The notes under the pieces were generated by a model. That model had not been told where the DNA came from. It searched no databases and saw nothing but the letters and a program-made list of their open reading frames with translations. The translations under genes were made by a program, and so were the position numbers. Below, in pieces: positions 17,465 through 26,736 of a DNA stretch of 64,000 nt. How positions within the stretch are numbered: position 1 is the first letter of the stretch; every line of letters starts with the position of its first letter. The stretch is from Aliarcobacter trophiarum LMG 25534 (lineage in GTDB: Bacteria > Campylobacterota > Campylobacteria > Campylobacterales > Arcobacteraceae), in assembly GCF_003355515.1 (NCBI RefSeq), contig NZ_CP031367.1, positions 186,001-250,000 on the forward strand, in the 5' to 3' direction.

Positions 17465-19516
17465 ATGATGTCAGTAAAAAATAGGTTGTGGTTATTATCA
17501 ACAGTATTACTTGTTGGTATGTTGATTATTGGTTATATTGGTTTTCATAGTGCAAAAACATGGGCAAATGATATTGAAGAGGTAGCTGAACAAAGAGTTC
17601 CGATAATTTTGGCACTGGCTGATTTAGATAAAGAGAGAATGGCTATTAGATCTACTGTATATGAATTTACTTATATTTATCAAGAGTACAATACAAAAGA
17701 GAATTTAGAAAAAGTACAAAATACAAAAAATGCAATTTTTTCAAGTATACAAAAACATTGGGATTTTTTTAAAAGCACTCCTAGAAAGACAAAAGCAGGA
17801 CAAGATGCATTTGCTGGTCTTGAAGAGGCATTTAATAACTGGAGAGCTTCTCATGATAAGCTAGATGGTTTTATAGCAAAAACGATAGAAAATATTGGAA
17901 ATAAAGATGCACAAGAGAGATATGTAGATAGTTATCAAGAGGAGATTAAAAATCTTATTGTAGTTTCAGATAAATTTTCACAACTTTTAAATGAACAAAG
18001 AGGAAGAACTTTTAAATTCTCTACAAATATGATAGCACAATCTGTTTCTAGTGCAAATACTTCTATTTATGTGATAATTTCAGTATTTATTGTAGTTTCA
18101 ATTATCGCTTTAATATTTGTATTTATTACAATAAATCTTATTATTTCATCTTTAAGAAAGATTAAAGTTGGAACACTTAGTTTCTTTGATTTTTTAAATC
18201 ATAAAACAAATTCAAGTGAGCTTATAGATATAAAATCAGATGATGAGTTTGGAGCAATTGCTAAAGTTGTAAATGAGAATATTAAAAATACAAGTGAAGG
18301 AATTAAAAAAGATAATCAATTTTTAAGTGATGTTGAGAGATTTGTAAAAGAGCTTTCAAGTGGGAATATGTTGGCAAAAATTGAAAAATCAAGTGATACT
18401 CCAAATCTAATAGCCCTTAAAAAGCTTTTAGATGAGCTTCAACACTATTTAGAACATACAATAGCAAGAGATATAAATAAGCTTTTAAGTGTTATTGAGA
18501 GTTTCAAAAAACACGATTTCACAGCTAGATTCCCAACTCCTTATGCAAAAGTAGCAGTTGCTATGAATGAGTTAGGTGATGAGATATGTGAACTTTTAAA
18601 ACAGTCTTTAAATGTAGGATTAATGCTTCAAAATAGCTCTGATGAGTTGCTTGAAAATGTTGAAATACTAAATAAAAGTTCAAATAGTGCAGCAGCTTCA
18701 CTAGAAGAGACAGCAGCAGCTCTTGAAGAGATTACTAGCACTGTTGTAAGCAATGCAAATAGTGTTGCACAAATGTCAAAATACTCAAATGAAGTTAGTA
18801 ACTCTGCCAAAAAAGGTCAAGAGATGGCAAATCACACAACAGAAGCTATGGATGAGATAAATAATCAAGTAAATAGAATAAATGAAGCTATTAGTGTAAT
18901 TGACCAAATAGCATTTCAAACAAATATATTAAGTTTAAATGCAGCAGTAGAAGCAGCAACAGCAGGAGAGGCAGGAAAAGGTTTTGCAGTTGTTGCACAA
19001 GAGGTAAGAAATCTTGCAAGTAGAAGTGCAGAAGCTGCAAAAGAGATAAAATCTCTTGTTGAAATTGCAACTTCAAAAGCAAATGAAGGAAAGAATATCA
19101 GTTTTGAGATGATAGAGGGTTATACAGAGTTATTAGGAAATATTGAGAAACAGACACAAACTATAAATGAGATAGCACTAGCAAGTAAAGAGCAAGAAGC
19201 AGGAATTACTCAAATCAATGACGCAGTAACTGGACTTGATCAACAAACTCAACAAAATGCTGAAATAGCAGCAAATACAAAAGAGATAGCTTCAAAAGCT
19301 TATGAAATCTCTTTAAAAGTTGTTGAGGATGCAAACTTAAATGAGTTTATAGGAAAAGATGAGATAAAACAAAAACATAAAAGCTCAGCTACTCCTATAA
19401 AAAAAGAGGATACTACAAAAATTATAAAATCTGAAATAAAAAAAGAGATAGATAAAACTGTAAAACAAAAAGAGATAAAATCATCTTCAAATGATGATGA
19501 GTGGGAGAGTTTCTAA
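17465..19516 (+). CDS. Methyl-accepting chemotaxis protein
   Basis: 683 aa. Membrane helix at 8-28, periplasmic helical-bundle sensor to about 195, second helix 200-230, HAMP-like region, then the long cytoplasmic coiled coil with the kinase-control tip '[19 protein letters not shown]' near residue 500. The protein ends ...DDEWESF, a W-E-x-F terminal tail resembling the NWETF CheR/CheB tether of enteric receptors, after a lysine-rich linker (630-675). The ligand is unknown. The double start codon ATGATG follows AAAGG. It lies 63 nt after the histidine kinase but has its own -10 box. Confidence 0.92.
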   Translation: MMSVKNRLWLLSTVLLVGMLIIGYIGFHSAKTWANDIEEVAEQRVPIILALADLDKERMAIRSTVYEFTYIYQEYNTKENLEKVQNTKNAIFSSIQKHWDFFKSTPRKTKAGQDAFAGLEEAFNNWRASHDKLDGFIAKTIENIGNKDAQERYVDSYQEEIKNLIVVSDKFSQLLNEQRGRTFKFSTNMIAQSVSSANTSIYVIISVFIVVSIIALIFVFITINLIISSLRKIKVGTLSFFDFLNHKTNSSELIDIKSDDEFGAIAKVVNENIKNTSEGIKKDNQFLSDVERFVKELSSGNMLAKIEKSSDTPNLIALKKLLDELQHYLEHTIARDINKLLSVIESFKKHDFTARFPTPYAKVAVAMNELGDEICELLKQSLNVGLMLQNSSDELLENVEILNKSSNSAAASLEETAAALEEITSTVVSNANSVAQMSKYSNEVSNSAKKGQEMANHTTEAMDEINNQVNRINEAISVIDQIAFQTNILSLNAAVEAATAGEAGKGFAVVAQEVRNLASRSAEAAKEIKSLVEIATSKANEGKNISFEMIEGYTELLGNIEKQTQTINEIALASKEQEAGITQINDAVTGLDQQTQQNAEIAANTKEIASKAYEISLKVVEDANLNEFIGKDEIKQKHKSSATPIKKEDTTKIIKSEIKKEIDKTVKQKEIKSSSNDDEWESF

Positions 19517-19546
19517 AATTTAGATGGTAATTTCCCATCTAAATTT
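19516..19546 (+). terminator. Hairpin after the chemoreceptor gene
   Basis: 12-bp stem AAATTTAGATGG (19516-19527) / CCATCTAAATTT (19535-19546), starting at the chemoreceptor stop codon. It overlaps an ATG at 19524 that would extend the next gene, an argument for placing that gene's start at 19557. Confidence 0.65.
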
Positions 19547-19556
19547 GATAAAGATT

Positions 19557-20255
19557 ATGTCAAACACTATTTTATATGAGATAAATTTAGAAAACATTCA
19601 AGATAGTACAACTTTAAACTATATTTATAACAACAAAACAGATAACTATTATCTTAGCTCAGATTTTACAAAAGAGTTCTATATTACTCAAGCAAAAGCT
19701 GGTTTTATATCAACTTCAATCTATATTAAAGATAGTTTCTATCTTCTTCCTGAGATTCAATTTGAGTATGCAGTATTAGATTTTAAAAATCTTCATATTA
19801 GTAAAAAAGTGGAGAAACTTTTAAATGAAAATAGTTTTAGATTTGTTGTAAATAGTGATATAAATCTAGTTTTAGAAAAAATCAACTCTTACCATAAAGA
19901 TAGTTGGCTTTGTGATAGATATAGAGATTTGATTTTAGATTTATATAAAAATCCAGATGATGATTTTGAAATTTATTCGGTTTTATTATATTATCAAGAT
20001 GAGATTATAGCTGGCGAAATAGGGTACAAAATTAAAACAACATATACCTCACTTAGTGGTTTTTCAAGTAAAGATAGAAAATTTAATAACTGGGGAAAAC
20101 TTCAACTTGTTTTATTGGCAAAATATTTAGAAGAAAATGGGTTTAGTTTTTGGAATTTAGGACACCCTTATATGCAATATAAGTTTGATTTGGGTGCAAA
20201 ACTGTATAAAAGAGAAGCTTTTTTAAGAAAATGGTTAAAGAAGATTAGTAGTTAA
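19557..20255 (+). CDS. Divergent leucyl/phenylalanyl-tRNA-protein transferase (Aat)-like protein
   Basis: About 232 aa from ATG 19557; the frame is open to 19524 but that ATG is inside the upstream terminator hairpin. The pattern HISKKVEKLL...FRFVVNSDINLVLEKI, a central 'DEIIAGEIGYKIKTTYTSLSGFSSKDRKFNNWGKLQLVLLAKYLEENGFSFWNLG' block and 'FDLGAKLYKREAFL' follows the order of conserved elements in Aat (H-RSL-K, GGLYGV, ESMFS, ASK, SLGA-x-R-F). Aat adds Leu/Phe to proteins with N-terminal Arg/Lys for ClpAP degradation. Identity is low, so another GNAT-fold transferase is possible. The end overlaps the convergent AraC gene by 11 nt. Confidence 0.55.
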   Translation: MSNTILYEINLENIQDSTTLNYIYNNKTDNYYLSSDFTKEFYITQAKAGFISTSIYIKDSFYLLPEIQFEYAVLDFKNLHISKKVEKLLNENSFRFVVNSDINLVLEKINSYHKDSWLCDRYRDLILDLYKNPDDDFEIYSVLLYYQDEIIAGEIGYKIKTTYTSLSGFSSKDRKFNNWGKLQLVLLAKYLEENGFSFWNLGHPYMQYKFDLGAKLYKREAFLRKWLKKISS

Positions 20256-21120
20256 TAGATACATAAAAACTAAATTCACACTCATCATTTAAATCAATAA
20301 AATCAAGGCTTTCATAAATTGCAAATGATGGTTTGGTTGTTGTTTCATATTCACTTTTTGGTAACCACTCATGATAAACCCACTGAATAAAAGGTAGAAG
20401 ATCTTCACTTTTAGCTTTTAAATCAAATTTAGCGTAAACCCCCTCAGCAATTTTAAACTTTGGAACTCTATCACTTCTTATGTTTTTATCATCATCTACA
20501 ATTATACAGGCTATATATTGACACTCATCAAGTGGAGTGATAGTTGGATTATCATGAAAAAGAGCTGCTCTTTTATATGATTTTATACTGTTTGTTAAAA
20601 CCCAAGTTTGAAGTTTTTGCCAAGTATCTTCAATATTTTTGTTATAACCTCTATTTCTTATATAGTAGCTCTCTATAGATTTTTGTTTTACTATTGTAGG
20701 AATTATATTTTCAAAATTTGCTTTTGACTTCATAGCAATTTTTGATTGTTTTATAATCTCATTTGAGTACTCTTTATATCCACCTTGTTTCCACTCTTTT
20801 GGACTCATTCCAAATCGCTCTTTAAAAATTTTTATAAAAGAGGATTGAGAAGAGTATCCACAAGAGTTTACAATACTTGAAATAGTTGAGTATCTATTTG
20901 TAAGAAGTAAATTTGAAGCTTTTTGAAGCCTTATAGATTTAATACTCTCATATATATTTCTTCCAAAAATTTCTTTAAAAATACGGTGCATATGAAATTT
21001 ACTAACACCTAAATCAATACTTAGCTCTTCTATATCAATGTTTGTCTCAATATGAGTATAGATATAATACATAATATCATTTGCTATTTTTGTTCTTTTT
21101 TCTAAAGTCTCTTTTTTCAT
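20245..21120 (-). CDS. AraC-family regulator with GyrI-like effector domain
   Basis: 291 aa. N-terminal double helix-turn-helix of the AraC/XylS type (residues 8-108; 'LSIDLGVSKFHMHRIFKEIFG' and 'YSTISSIVNSCGYSSQSSFIKIFKERFGMSPKEWKQG') followed by a GyrI-like/AraC effector-binding domain (about 130-290). This N-HTH/C-GyrI order is that of Rob-like multidrug-sensing regulators. The likely ligand is a hydrophobic small molecule; target genes are unknown. An inverted repeat directly upstream of its start could be its own operator. Confidence 0.85.
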   Translation of the reverse strand: MKKETLEKRTKIANDIMYYIYTHIETNIDIEELSIDLGVSKFHMHRIFKEIFGRNIYESIKSIRLQKASNLLLTNRYSTISSIVNSCGYSSQSSFIKIFKERFGMSPKEWKQGGYKEYSNEIIKQSKIAMKSKANFENIIPTIVKQKSIESYYIRNRGYNKNIEDTWQKLQTWVLTNSIKSYKRAALFHDNPTITPLDECQYIACIIVDDDKNIRSDRVPKFKIAEGVYAKFDLKAKSEDLLPFIQWVYHEWLPKSEYETTTKPSFAIYESLDFIDLNDECEFSFYVSINY

Positions 21121-21126
21121 AAGATT

Positions 21127-21150
21127 ATTTTATCAAACTTTAGATAAAAT
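21127..21150 (-). promoter_or_regulatory. Inverted repeat upstream of the AraC-GyrI gene
   Basis: Perfect 8-bp arms ATTTTATC (21127-21134) / GATAAAAT (21143-21150) with an 8-nt spacer, 7 nt before the regulator's ATG; a candidate autoregulatory operator or part of the promoter. Confidence 0.3.
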
Positions 21151-21258
21151 TAGCACTAAACAACAATTAATAAAGCACCAAAAAGGTAGAAGAAAATATA
21201 AAATTTTCCTAAAATGCGGTACTTTAAACAAGTGTTAATAAATACTTAAAGGAGAAAT

Positions 21259-21525
21259 GTGGAAGCCTTAATACAAGCAATATTTAGCTTTTTAATAATT
21301 ATGGGAATAGTTTCAACTATTCTTTTGGTTATTGGATTTTTGCTAAAAGCAAAAGGGGTAACGTTTGTTGAGTTTTTTCCAAAAAAACCTGAACCTTTAC
21401 AGCCTCAACAAGTGATTTACAATAATGTTATTTCTCAAGCACCAACAAATCCTTATGGAATTGATGCTAGAAAAGTAGCTGCAATTATGGCCGCGATTGA
21501 GCATCATACAAAGGCAAAGGCATAA
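21259..21525 (+). CDS. oadG: Oxaloacetate decarboxylase gamma-like subunit
   Basis: 88 aa with one N-terminal membrane helix (residues 5-29), a Pro/Gln-rich linker and a short C-terminal helix 'ARKVAAIMAAIEHHTKAK', the layout of OadG. In sodium-pumping decarboxylases the gamma subunit anchors the alpha subunit to the membrane. Start is GTG at 21259 after AAAGGAGAA; the overlapping ATG at 21257 would hit a stop after four codons. oadA follows 3 nt later. Confidence 0.75.
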   Translation: MEALIQAIFSFLIIMGIVSTILLVIGFLLKAKGVTFVEFFPKKPEPLQPQQVIYNNVISQAPTNPYGIDARKVAAIMAAIEHHTKAKA

Positions 21526-21528
21526 TAT

Positions 21529-23349
21529 ATGGCAAAAAAATATATTGATATTATGGATACTACCTTTAGAGATGGATTTCAATCTGTTTTTGGTGGTAGA
21601 GTTTTAATGAATGATTTTTTCCCAGCAGTTGAAGCTGCTAGAGATGCTGGAATAACTCATTTTGAATTTGGTGGAGGAGCTAGGTTTCAGTCTTTATTTT
21701 TCTATCTAAATGAAAATGCATTCGATATGATGGATAGGTTTAGACAAATTGTAGGACCGGATGCAAACTTACAAACTTTAGCAAGAGGTATAAATACAGT
21801 TATGCTTGATACAGGAAGTAGAGAGCTAATTGACCTTCATGCTAAACTTTTTGCTAAACATGGAACTACAACTATAAGAAATTTTGATGCATTAAATGAT
21901 GTACAAAATCTTGAATACTCTGCACAATGTATAAAAAGTCATGGTTTAAAACATGAAGCAGTTGTAACACTTATGGATTTGCCACCAAACTGTTTTGGAG
22001 CACATGATGTAGCTTTTTATGAGAAAACTTTAAGAAATATTTTGGATAGTGGTTTACCATATGACTCTATATGTTTTAAAGATGCAAGTGGTACAAGTAG
22101 TCCTAATAAAGTTTTTGAAACTATCAAGATGGCTAGAAAACTTTTGGGAGAGAAAGCTCATATTAGGCTTCATACTCACGAAACTGCTGGAGTTTCAGTT
22201 GCTTGTTATTTAGCAGCACTTGAAGCTGGAGCAGATGGAATAGATTTGGCAGCTTCTCCAGTTAGTGGAGGAACATCTCAACCAGATATTTTGACTATGC
22301 TTCATGCAACAAAAGGTATGAATTATGATTTAGGTGGTTTAGAAATAAATAAGATTCTAAAATATGAAGAGGTTTTAGCTGATTGCTTGAAAGATTATTT
22401 CCTTCCACCTGAAGCTACACAAGTTTCACCACTTATCCCATTTTCTCCAATGCCTGGAGGTGCTTTGACTGCAAATACTCAAATGATGAGAGACAATGGG
22501 ACACTACATAAGTTCCCTGAAGTTATAAAAGCTATGCAGGAAGTTGTTGTTAAAGGTGGATTTGGTACAAGCGTAACTCCTGTATCTCAATTTTATTGGC
22601 AACAAGCATATGCAAATGTTATGTTTGGACCATGGAAGCAGATAGCTCCTGGGTATGGAAGAATGGTTTTAGGATATTTTGGTAAAACGCCAGTTGAAGC
22701 AGATAGTGAAATTATAAAACTAGCAAGTGAGAAATTAAAATTAGAACCAACAACTTTAAATCCTTTGGATATTGCAGATAAAGATCCGAAGAAAAAAATT
22801 GATGTTTGGAGACAAAGATTGGAGATTGAGAATATTCCTACAACTGAAGAGAATATTTTTATAGCAGCTGCTTGTGATGAGAAAGGTATTGCATTTTTAA
22901 AAGGTGAAGCACCTTTAAATGTAAGAAAAAATGAAAAAAAAGATGAATATAATAAAAAAGGAGAAAATAAAATGGCAAATGGTAACTATACAGTAGTAGT
23001 GGATGGACAAAGATTTAATGTATCGGTTTTTGAAGGAGATGTTCAAAATATTCAAGTTGCACAATCTGTTCAACCTGTAGTTCAACAAGTACCTGTACAA
23101 ACAGCTCCAGTAACACCTGCAAAACCTGTTTATAATGGAACAGAAGCAACAGCACCTGTAAATGGAAATGTATGGAAAATCCTTGTTAAAGAGGGTGATA
23201 GAGTTGAAAAAGATCAGCAAATTATGATACTTGAAGCTATGAAAATGGAAATTGATGTAGTTGCTCCTATTTCTGGAACAATAAGCAAAATCCTAACAGA
23301 ACCTTCAAAAGCAGTTGAAGAGGGTCAAACTCTAGCAGTTATAGCTTAA
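21529..23349 (+). CDS. oadA: Oxaloacetate/pyruvate (methylmalonyl-CoA) carboxylase-type alpha subunit, biotin-containing
   Basis: 606 aa. Residues 1-460 are a DRE-TIM carboxyltransferase domain ('DIMDTTFRDGFQSVFGGR', metal-binding 'RLHTHETAG' and the Lys in 'SICFKDASG'). A lysine-rich linker (465-481) leads to a biotinyl domain with the biotin lysine K572 in LEAMKME. This subunit transfers CO2 between a keto acid and biotin. The beta subunit is not in the window, so it may be OadB elsewhere or a PycA partner. An internal Shine-Dalgarno and ATG precede the biotin domain (22972), see findings. Confidence 0.88.
   Translation: MAKKYIDIMDTTFRDGFQSVFGGRVLMNDFFPAVEAARDAGITHFEFGGGARFQSLFFYLNENAFDMMDRFRQIVGPDANLQTLARGINTVMLDTGSRELIDLHAKLFAKHGTTTIRNFDALNDVQNLEYSAQCIKSHGLKHEAVVTLMDLPPNCFGAHDVAFYEKTLRNILDSGLPYDSICFKDASGTSSPNKVFETIKMARKLLGEKAHIRLHTHETAGVSVACYLAALEAGADGIDLAASPVSGGTSQPDILTMLHATKGMNYDLGGLEINKILKYEEVLADCLKDYFLPPEATQVSPLIPFSPMPGGALTANTQMMRDNGTLHKFPEVIKAMQEVVVKGGFGTSVTPVSQFYWQQAYANVMFGPWKQIAPGYGRMVLGYFGKTPVEADSEIIKLASEKLKLEPTTLNPLDIADKDPKKKIDVWRQRLEIENIPTTEENIFIAAACDEKGIAFLKGEAPLNVRKNEKKDEYNKKGENKMANGNYTVVVDGQRFNVSVFEGDVQNIQVAQSVQPVVQQVPVQTAPVTPAKPVYNGTEATAPVNGNVWKILVKEGDRVEKDQQIMILEAMKMEIDVVAPISGTISKILTEPSKAVEEGQTLAVIA
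22956..22974 (+). promoter_or_regulatory. Internal ribosome binding site and ATG within oadA
   Basis: AAAAGGAGAAAATAAAATG: a strong Shine-Dalgarno (AAAAGGAG) 8 nt before an in-frame ATG at 22972 (oadA codon 482). Translation from here would give a free 125-aa biotin carrier protein (22972-23349) starting MANGNYTVVVDG. Confidence 0.6.
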
Positions 23350-23359
23350 GAAGTTTTAT

Positions 23360-23396
23360 ATTAGATAGAGGCAAGAGAAATTTTACTCTATCTAAT
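23360..23396 (+). terminator. Hairpin downstream of oadA
   Basis: 11-bp stem ATTAGATAGAG (23360-23370) / CTCTATCTAAT (23386-23396), 15-nt loop, 11 nt after the oadA stop. The U tail is poor, so termination may be partial. Confidence 0.5.
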
Positions 23397-23454
23397 GCAC
23401 TTTAAAACAAATCTTCACTAAACTTACTTTTACAAATAAATCAAAAGAGTTACT

Positions 23455-23580
23455 ATGAAGAAAATCATTCATATAATATTAATCTTACTTACAATAATAA
23501 CATTAAACGGTTGTTTTGCTGGTGCTACTATAAATAGTAGTGGAACAGTTGGAATGAGTGTTGGTGGATCGATTTTTTAG
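23455..23580 (+). CDS. Small putative lipoprotein (41 aa)
   Basis: 41 aa: basic start MKKIIH, hydrophobic stretch, lipobox LNGC with Cys20, then a short glycine/serine-rich tail (about 21 residues, ending SVGGSIF). AAAGAG precedes the ATG by 6 nt. The terminator-like hairpin at 23602 follows. Short lipoproteins of this kind are often missed by gene callers; the function is unknown. Confidence 0.55.
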   Translation: MKKIIHIILILLTIITLNGCFAGATINSSGTVGMSVGGSIF

Positions 23581-23601
23581 TATAAATTACTAGAAATAAA
23601 A

Positions 23602-23641
23602 AAACTCTTATATAAAAATATAGCTTTTTATATAAGAGTTT
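23602..23641. terminator. Bidirectional terminator between small lipoprotein gene and tRNA cluster
   Basis: 17-bp stem AAACTCTTATATAAAAA (23602-23618) / TTTTTATATAAGAGTTT (23625-23641) with a 6-nt loop. On the minus strand it follows tRNA-Gly after 3 nt and ends in seven U residues, so it probably ends the tRNA transcript; it can also serve the plus-strand lipoprotein gene. Confidence 0.85.
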
Positions 23642-23644
23642 AAA

Positions 23645-23721
23645 TGGAGCGGGAGACGAGACTCGAACTCGCGACAGTCTGCTTGGAAGGCAGAAGCTCT
23701 AGCCAACTGAGCTACTCCCGC
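23645..23721 (-). tRNA. tRNA-Gly (TCC)
   Basis: Full cloverleaf on the minus strand: acceptor GCGGGAG/CTCCCGC, anticodon loop CTTCCAA (anticodon TCC), T loop GTTCGAGTC, discriminator T and encoded CCA. Last gene of the five-tRNA cluster. Confidence 0.95.
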
Positions 23722-23749
23722 AAAATTATTAATTTTTTGTTTGTATAAG

Positions 23750-23834
23750 TGGTGCGGATGAGAAGACTCGAACTTCCACACCGTGAGGCACCAGATCCTA
23801 AGTCTGGCGTGTATACCAATTTCACCACATCCGC
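23750..23834 (-). tRNA. tRNA-Leu (TAG)
   Basis: Class II tRNA with a long variable arm; acceptor GCGGATG/CATCCGC, anticodon loop CTTAGGA (TAG), T arm with GTTCGAGTC, discriminator A, encoded CCA. Confidence 0.95.
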
Positions 23835-23881
23835 ATAAAATTTTTCTAAAAAATGTTTAGCTGGTATTACTAAACCAAAAA

Positions 23882-23958
<77 letters not shown>

Positions 23959-23970
23959 ATAAAATAAAAA

Positions 23971-24048
23971 TGGGGTAGATAATGGGGCTCGAACCCACGA
24001 CCCTCGGAACCACAACCCGATGCTCTAACCAACTGAGCTATACCTACC
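23971..24048 (-). tRNA. tRNA-His (GTG)
   Basis: Anticodon loop TTGTGGT (GTG). The extra 5' G (position -1) pairs with C73, the hallmark of tRNA-His; acceptor GTAGGTA/TATCTAC; encoded CCA. Confidence 0.95.
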
Positions 24049-24066
24049 ATAAATTTTAAGTCCTAA

Positions 24067-24144
24067 TGGTCGGGGCGAGAGGATTCGAACCTCCGGCCCC
24101 CTGGTCCCAAACCAGGTGCGCTAACCAGACTGCGCTACGCCCCG
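24067..24144 (-). tRNA. tRNA-Pro (TGG)
   Basis: Acceptor CGGGGCG/CGCCCCG, anticodon loop TTTGGGA (TGG), T stem GGAGG/CCTCT, discriminator A and encoded CCA. First gene of the cluster. An open frame on the opposite strand across this gene is an artefact. Confidence 0.95.
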
Positions 24145-24252
24145 ATAAACACCTTTTAACTCAAAAAGTGGACGGAATTATATTATATATTTTCTCTTTT
24201 GTCAAGGCTTTTTTAAAGAAATTTGAAAAAAGTTCAAATTCCTTTAAATTAT

Positions 24253-25032
24253 TTAAAATTGGATTAGTCCATCAAGAGGTGAACTAGCACTTGCATATGG
24301 TTTTTTCTCTATTCTTCCAGCTTTATAACCCAACCTTCCAGCTATAACTGCATGTTTCATAGCTATTGCCATTGAAATGGGGTCTTTTGCACAAGCTATT
24401 GCAGTATTTGTTAAAACTCCATCAGCTCCTAATTCCATACAAATACTAGCATCACTAGCACAACCAACTCCTGCATCTACAATTACTGGAACTTTTACGC
24501 TATCTTTTATGAATGCAATATTATATTTATTTTGAACACCTAAACCACTTCCAATTGGAGCAGCTAATGGCATAATAGCATCAGCTCCCATATCTTCAAG
24601 TCTTTTTGCAACAATTAAATCATCACTTGTATATGCCATTACAGTAAATCCATCTTTTTTTAGTATTTCACAAGCTTTTATTGTCTCAATTACATCAGGA
24701 TATAAAGTTTTAGTAAAATCTCCTATGATTTCAAGTTTAACTAAATCAATTCCAGTAGCCTCTCTCATTAATCTAAAAGTTGTTACAGCCTCTTGTGCAT
24801 TTTTACATCCAGCACTATTTGGCAAAAACTTTATATTAGTGTCTTTGAAATAATCTAATAAATTTTCTTCATTTGGATTTGTAATATTTACTCTTCTAAT
24901 TGCAACTGTTATTAATTCACTTCCACTCGCAAGTGTTGCCTCTTTTGTAGTTTGGAAATCTTTATATTTTCCGCTCCCAACAATTAGTCTACTATTAAAC
25001 TCATATTTTCCTATTTTTAATATATCACTCAT
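24253..25032 (-). CDS. thiG: Thiazole synthase ThiG
   Basis: 259 aa TIM-barrel enzyme that forms the thiazole ring of thiamine from DXP, dehydroglycine and ThiS thiocarboxylate. The Schiff-base lysine is K99 in DLVKLEII, and '[14 protein letters not shown]' and '[27 protein letters not shown]' are conserved. It overlaps cutA by 4 nt (ATGA) and is the last gene of the nine-gene operon. No thiS, thiH or thiF is adjacent. Confidence 0.95.
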   Translation of the reverse strand: MSDILKIGKYEFNSRLIVGSGKYKDFQTTKEATLASGSELITVAIRRVNITNPNEENLLDYFKDTNIKFLPNSAGCKNAQEAVTTFRLMREATGIDLVKLEIIGDFTKTLYPDVIETIKACEILKKDGFTVMAYTSDDLIVAKRLEDMGADAIMPLAAPIGSGLGVQNKYNIAFIKDSVKVPVIVDAGVGCASDASICMELGADGVLTNTAIACAKDPISMAIAMKHAVIAGRLGYKAGRIEKKPYASASSPLDGLIQF

Positions 25033-25340
25033 ATTGTATTTTCCTTTATAAATTTTAAATAATCTTTGCTAATATTTGAAATATCTATTGCGATAATTTC
25101 TGGCACATCATAACTATGAAGTTCTAAAATTCTACTTTTTACTTTAGCAAAAAGCTTTTTTTTTGTTTTTATATTAACAAGTGTTTCATTATCACAACAA
25201 ATTTTATTTTTCCATGAGTATATAGATTTTATCTCTTTTAGTTGAACACAAGCTGCTAATTTTTCAACTATTAAAATATTTGATAATTTTTTTGCCTCTT
25301 CTTCATTTTTAAAAGTTGTTTGAATAATTATTGGTTTCAT
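25029..25340 (-). CDS. cutA: CutA-like divalent cation tolerance protein
   Basis: 103 aa with the CutA1 ferredoxin-like fold pattern: '[39 protein letters not shown]' and '[15 protein letters not shown]'. Family members form trimers and are linked to copper tolerance, though the molecular role is not settled. Overlaps both neighbours by 4 nt, so it is translated within the cdsA-thiG operon. Confidence 0.9.
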   Translation of the reverse strand: MKPIIIQTTFKNEEEAKKLSNILIVEKLAACVQLKEIKSIYSWKNKICCDNETLVNIKTKKKLFAKVKSRILELHSYDVPEIIAIDISNISKDYLKFIKENTI

Positions 25341-26722
25341 AATTTTTTTACCTTTTTGATTAAATCATTTGGGTTTAATGAGTAGTTGTTTTTCTTATAC
25401 TTTTTTGATGCAAGGGTGTGGGCTAAACTTGCAGAAATAGTTGCATTTAGAGGTTCATAACCTTGGGCTAAAAGTGAAGCAATTAAACCACTTAAAACAT
25501 CTCCACTTCCACCTTTACTCAAGACTTGTGTTCCATAACTATTTATATATATCTTGTTATCTTTTGCAATTAAAACATTTGCACCTTTTAAAAGCAAAGT
25601 TGTTTTTGGATATTTTTTACAAAATTTTTTAACGTATAAAAATCTATTATTTTGTAACTCTTCAATAGAGATATCTGCAATATTTGTTAATTTTAATAAT
25701 GAGATAAACTCTTTTGGGTGAGGAGTTAATACAATATTTTCATCTAAATAGTTCACTATTAGTGGTTTGTAAAAGATATCAGCATCAAAAACCTTTGGAA
25801 AATTAAGTTCTAAAATCTCTTCTAAATTTTTATCATATATTTCTCCAAGCCCCATACCAATAGCAATTGCTGTACAGTTTTGAGCAATATTTCTACTTTG
25901 CATAATATACTCTGTAATATTTTGCTCTTTTGAACATACAATTGTAACAAGCCCAGCACCAAATGAAAATGCTGCTTTTGAAGATATTATAGATGCTCCT
26001 ATTTTTTCACCAGCTATGATATTTAGATGTCCAAAAGTACCCTTATGGCTATTTTTATTATTTCTAAATGGTAAAACCATATCTTTCTTTTCTAATAAGA
26101 ATATATCTGCATCTATTTGGAAAATATCTTTATGAACTCCTAAATTTACAAGTTTTATATCTCCTACATAATCTTTTGCAGTATCACTAAATAGTGATGT
26201 TTTGTAAGCTCCCATTGTAAATGTGATATCGCTTTTATATGCAATATTTATAATTTGTCCATAAATATCTATTCCACTTGGAATATCACAAGCTATTTTA
26301 AAAGAGTTAAAACTATTTAGACTAGCTATTAAATTAATAATATTTTCATCTAATTTTTTATTTAATCCAGTTCCAAAAATACAATCAACTATAATATCTG
26401 CTTCAAATAAATTGTGAACAAACTCTATATTTAAACTCTTTGCCCTTTTGTATTGGAGTTTTGCCATTGCACTTTTTGGCTCTTTTACTATATATATCTT
26501 TACATTAAAATTTTTGTGTAAAAGTCTTGCAAGTGCTAAACCATCAGCTCCATTATTCCCACATCCACAAACAATTAGAATAGTTTTATTTTTTCTGAAT
26601 TTTTTTAATATATAGTTAAAAATTGAATTTGAGGCATGTTCCATCAAAATCTCTTCTGATAGAAAAAAATCTTTAACTACTCTTTTTTCTAAACTAGCAA
26701 CTTCATCAAAGACTTTTTTCAT
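25337..26722 (-). CDS. nnrED: Bifunctional NAD(P)HX epimerase / ADP-dependent dehydratase
   Basis: 461 aa fusion. N-terminal YjeF epimerase domain (1-200; 'CGCGNNGADGLALARLL', 'DIPSGID') and C-terminal YjeF/NnrD dehydratase (215-461; 'HKGTFGHLNIIAG', 'LTPHPKEF', 'GGSGDVLSGLIASLLAQG'). Repairs hydrated NADH/NADPH. It lies between the SUI1-like gene and cutA in the operon. Some residues of the C-terminal domain centre are shortened relative to E. coli, giving 461 rather than about 500 aa. Confidence 0.93.
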   Translation of the reverse strand: MKKVFDEVASLEKRVVKDFFLSEEILMEHASNSIFNYILKKFRKNKTILIVCGCGNNGADGLALARLLHKNFNVKIYIVKEPKSAMAKLQYKRAKSLNIEFVHNLFEADIIVDCIFGTGLNKKLDENIINLIASLNSFNSFKIACDIPSGIDIYGQIINIAYKSDITFTMGAYKTSLFSDTAKDYVGDIKLVNLGVHKDIFQIDADIFLLEKKDMVLPFRNNKNSHKGTFGHLNIIAGEKIGASIISSKAAFSFGAGLVTIVCSKEQNITEYIMQSRNIAQNCTAIAIGMGLGEIYDKNLEEILELNFPKVFDADIFYKPLIVNYLDENIVLTPHPKEFISLLKLTNIADISIEELQNNRFLYVKKFCKKYPKTTLLLKGANVLIAKDNKIYINSYGTQVLSKGGSGDVLSGLIASLLAQGYEPLNATISASLAHTLASKKYKKNNYSLNPNDLIKKVKKL

Positions 26723-26736
26723 AATAAACCTCTCTT

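Noticed and set aside
24066-24287. Plus-strand open frame starting MVGARGFEPPAPWSQTR
   Set aside because: It is the complement of tRNA-Pro, a well-known artefact of gene calling; no ribosome binding site and it runs into thiG.
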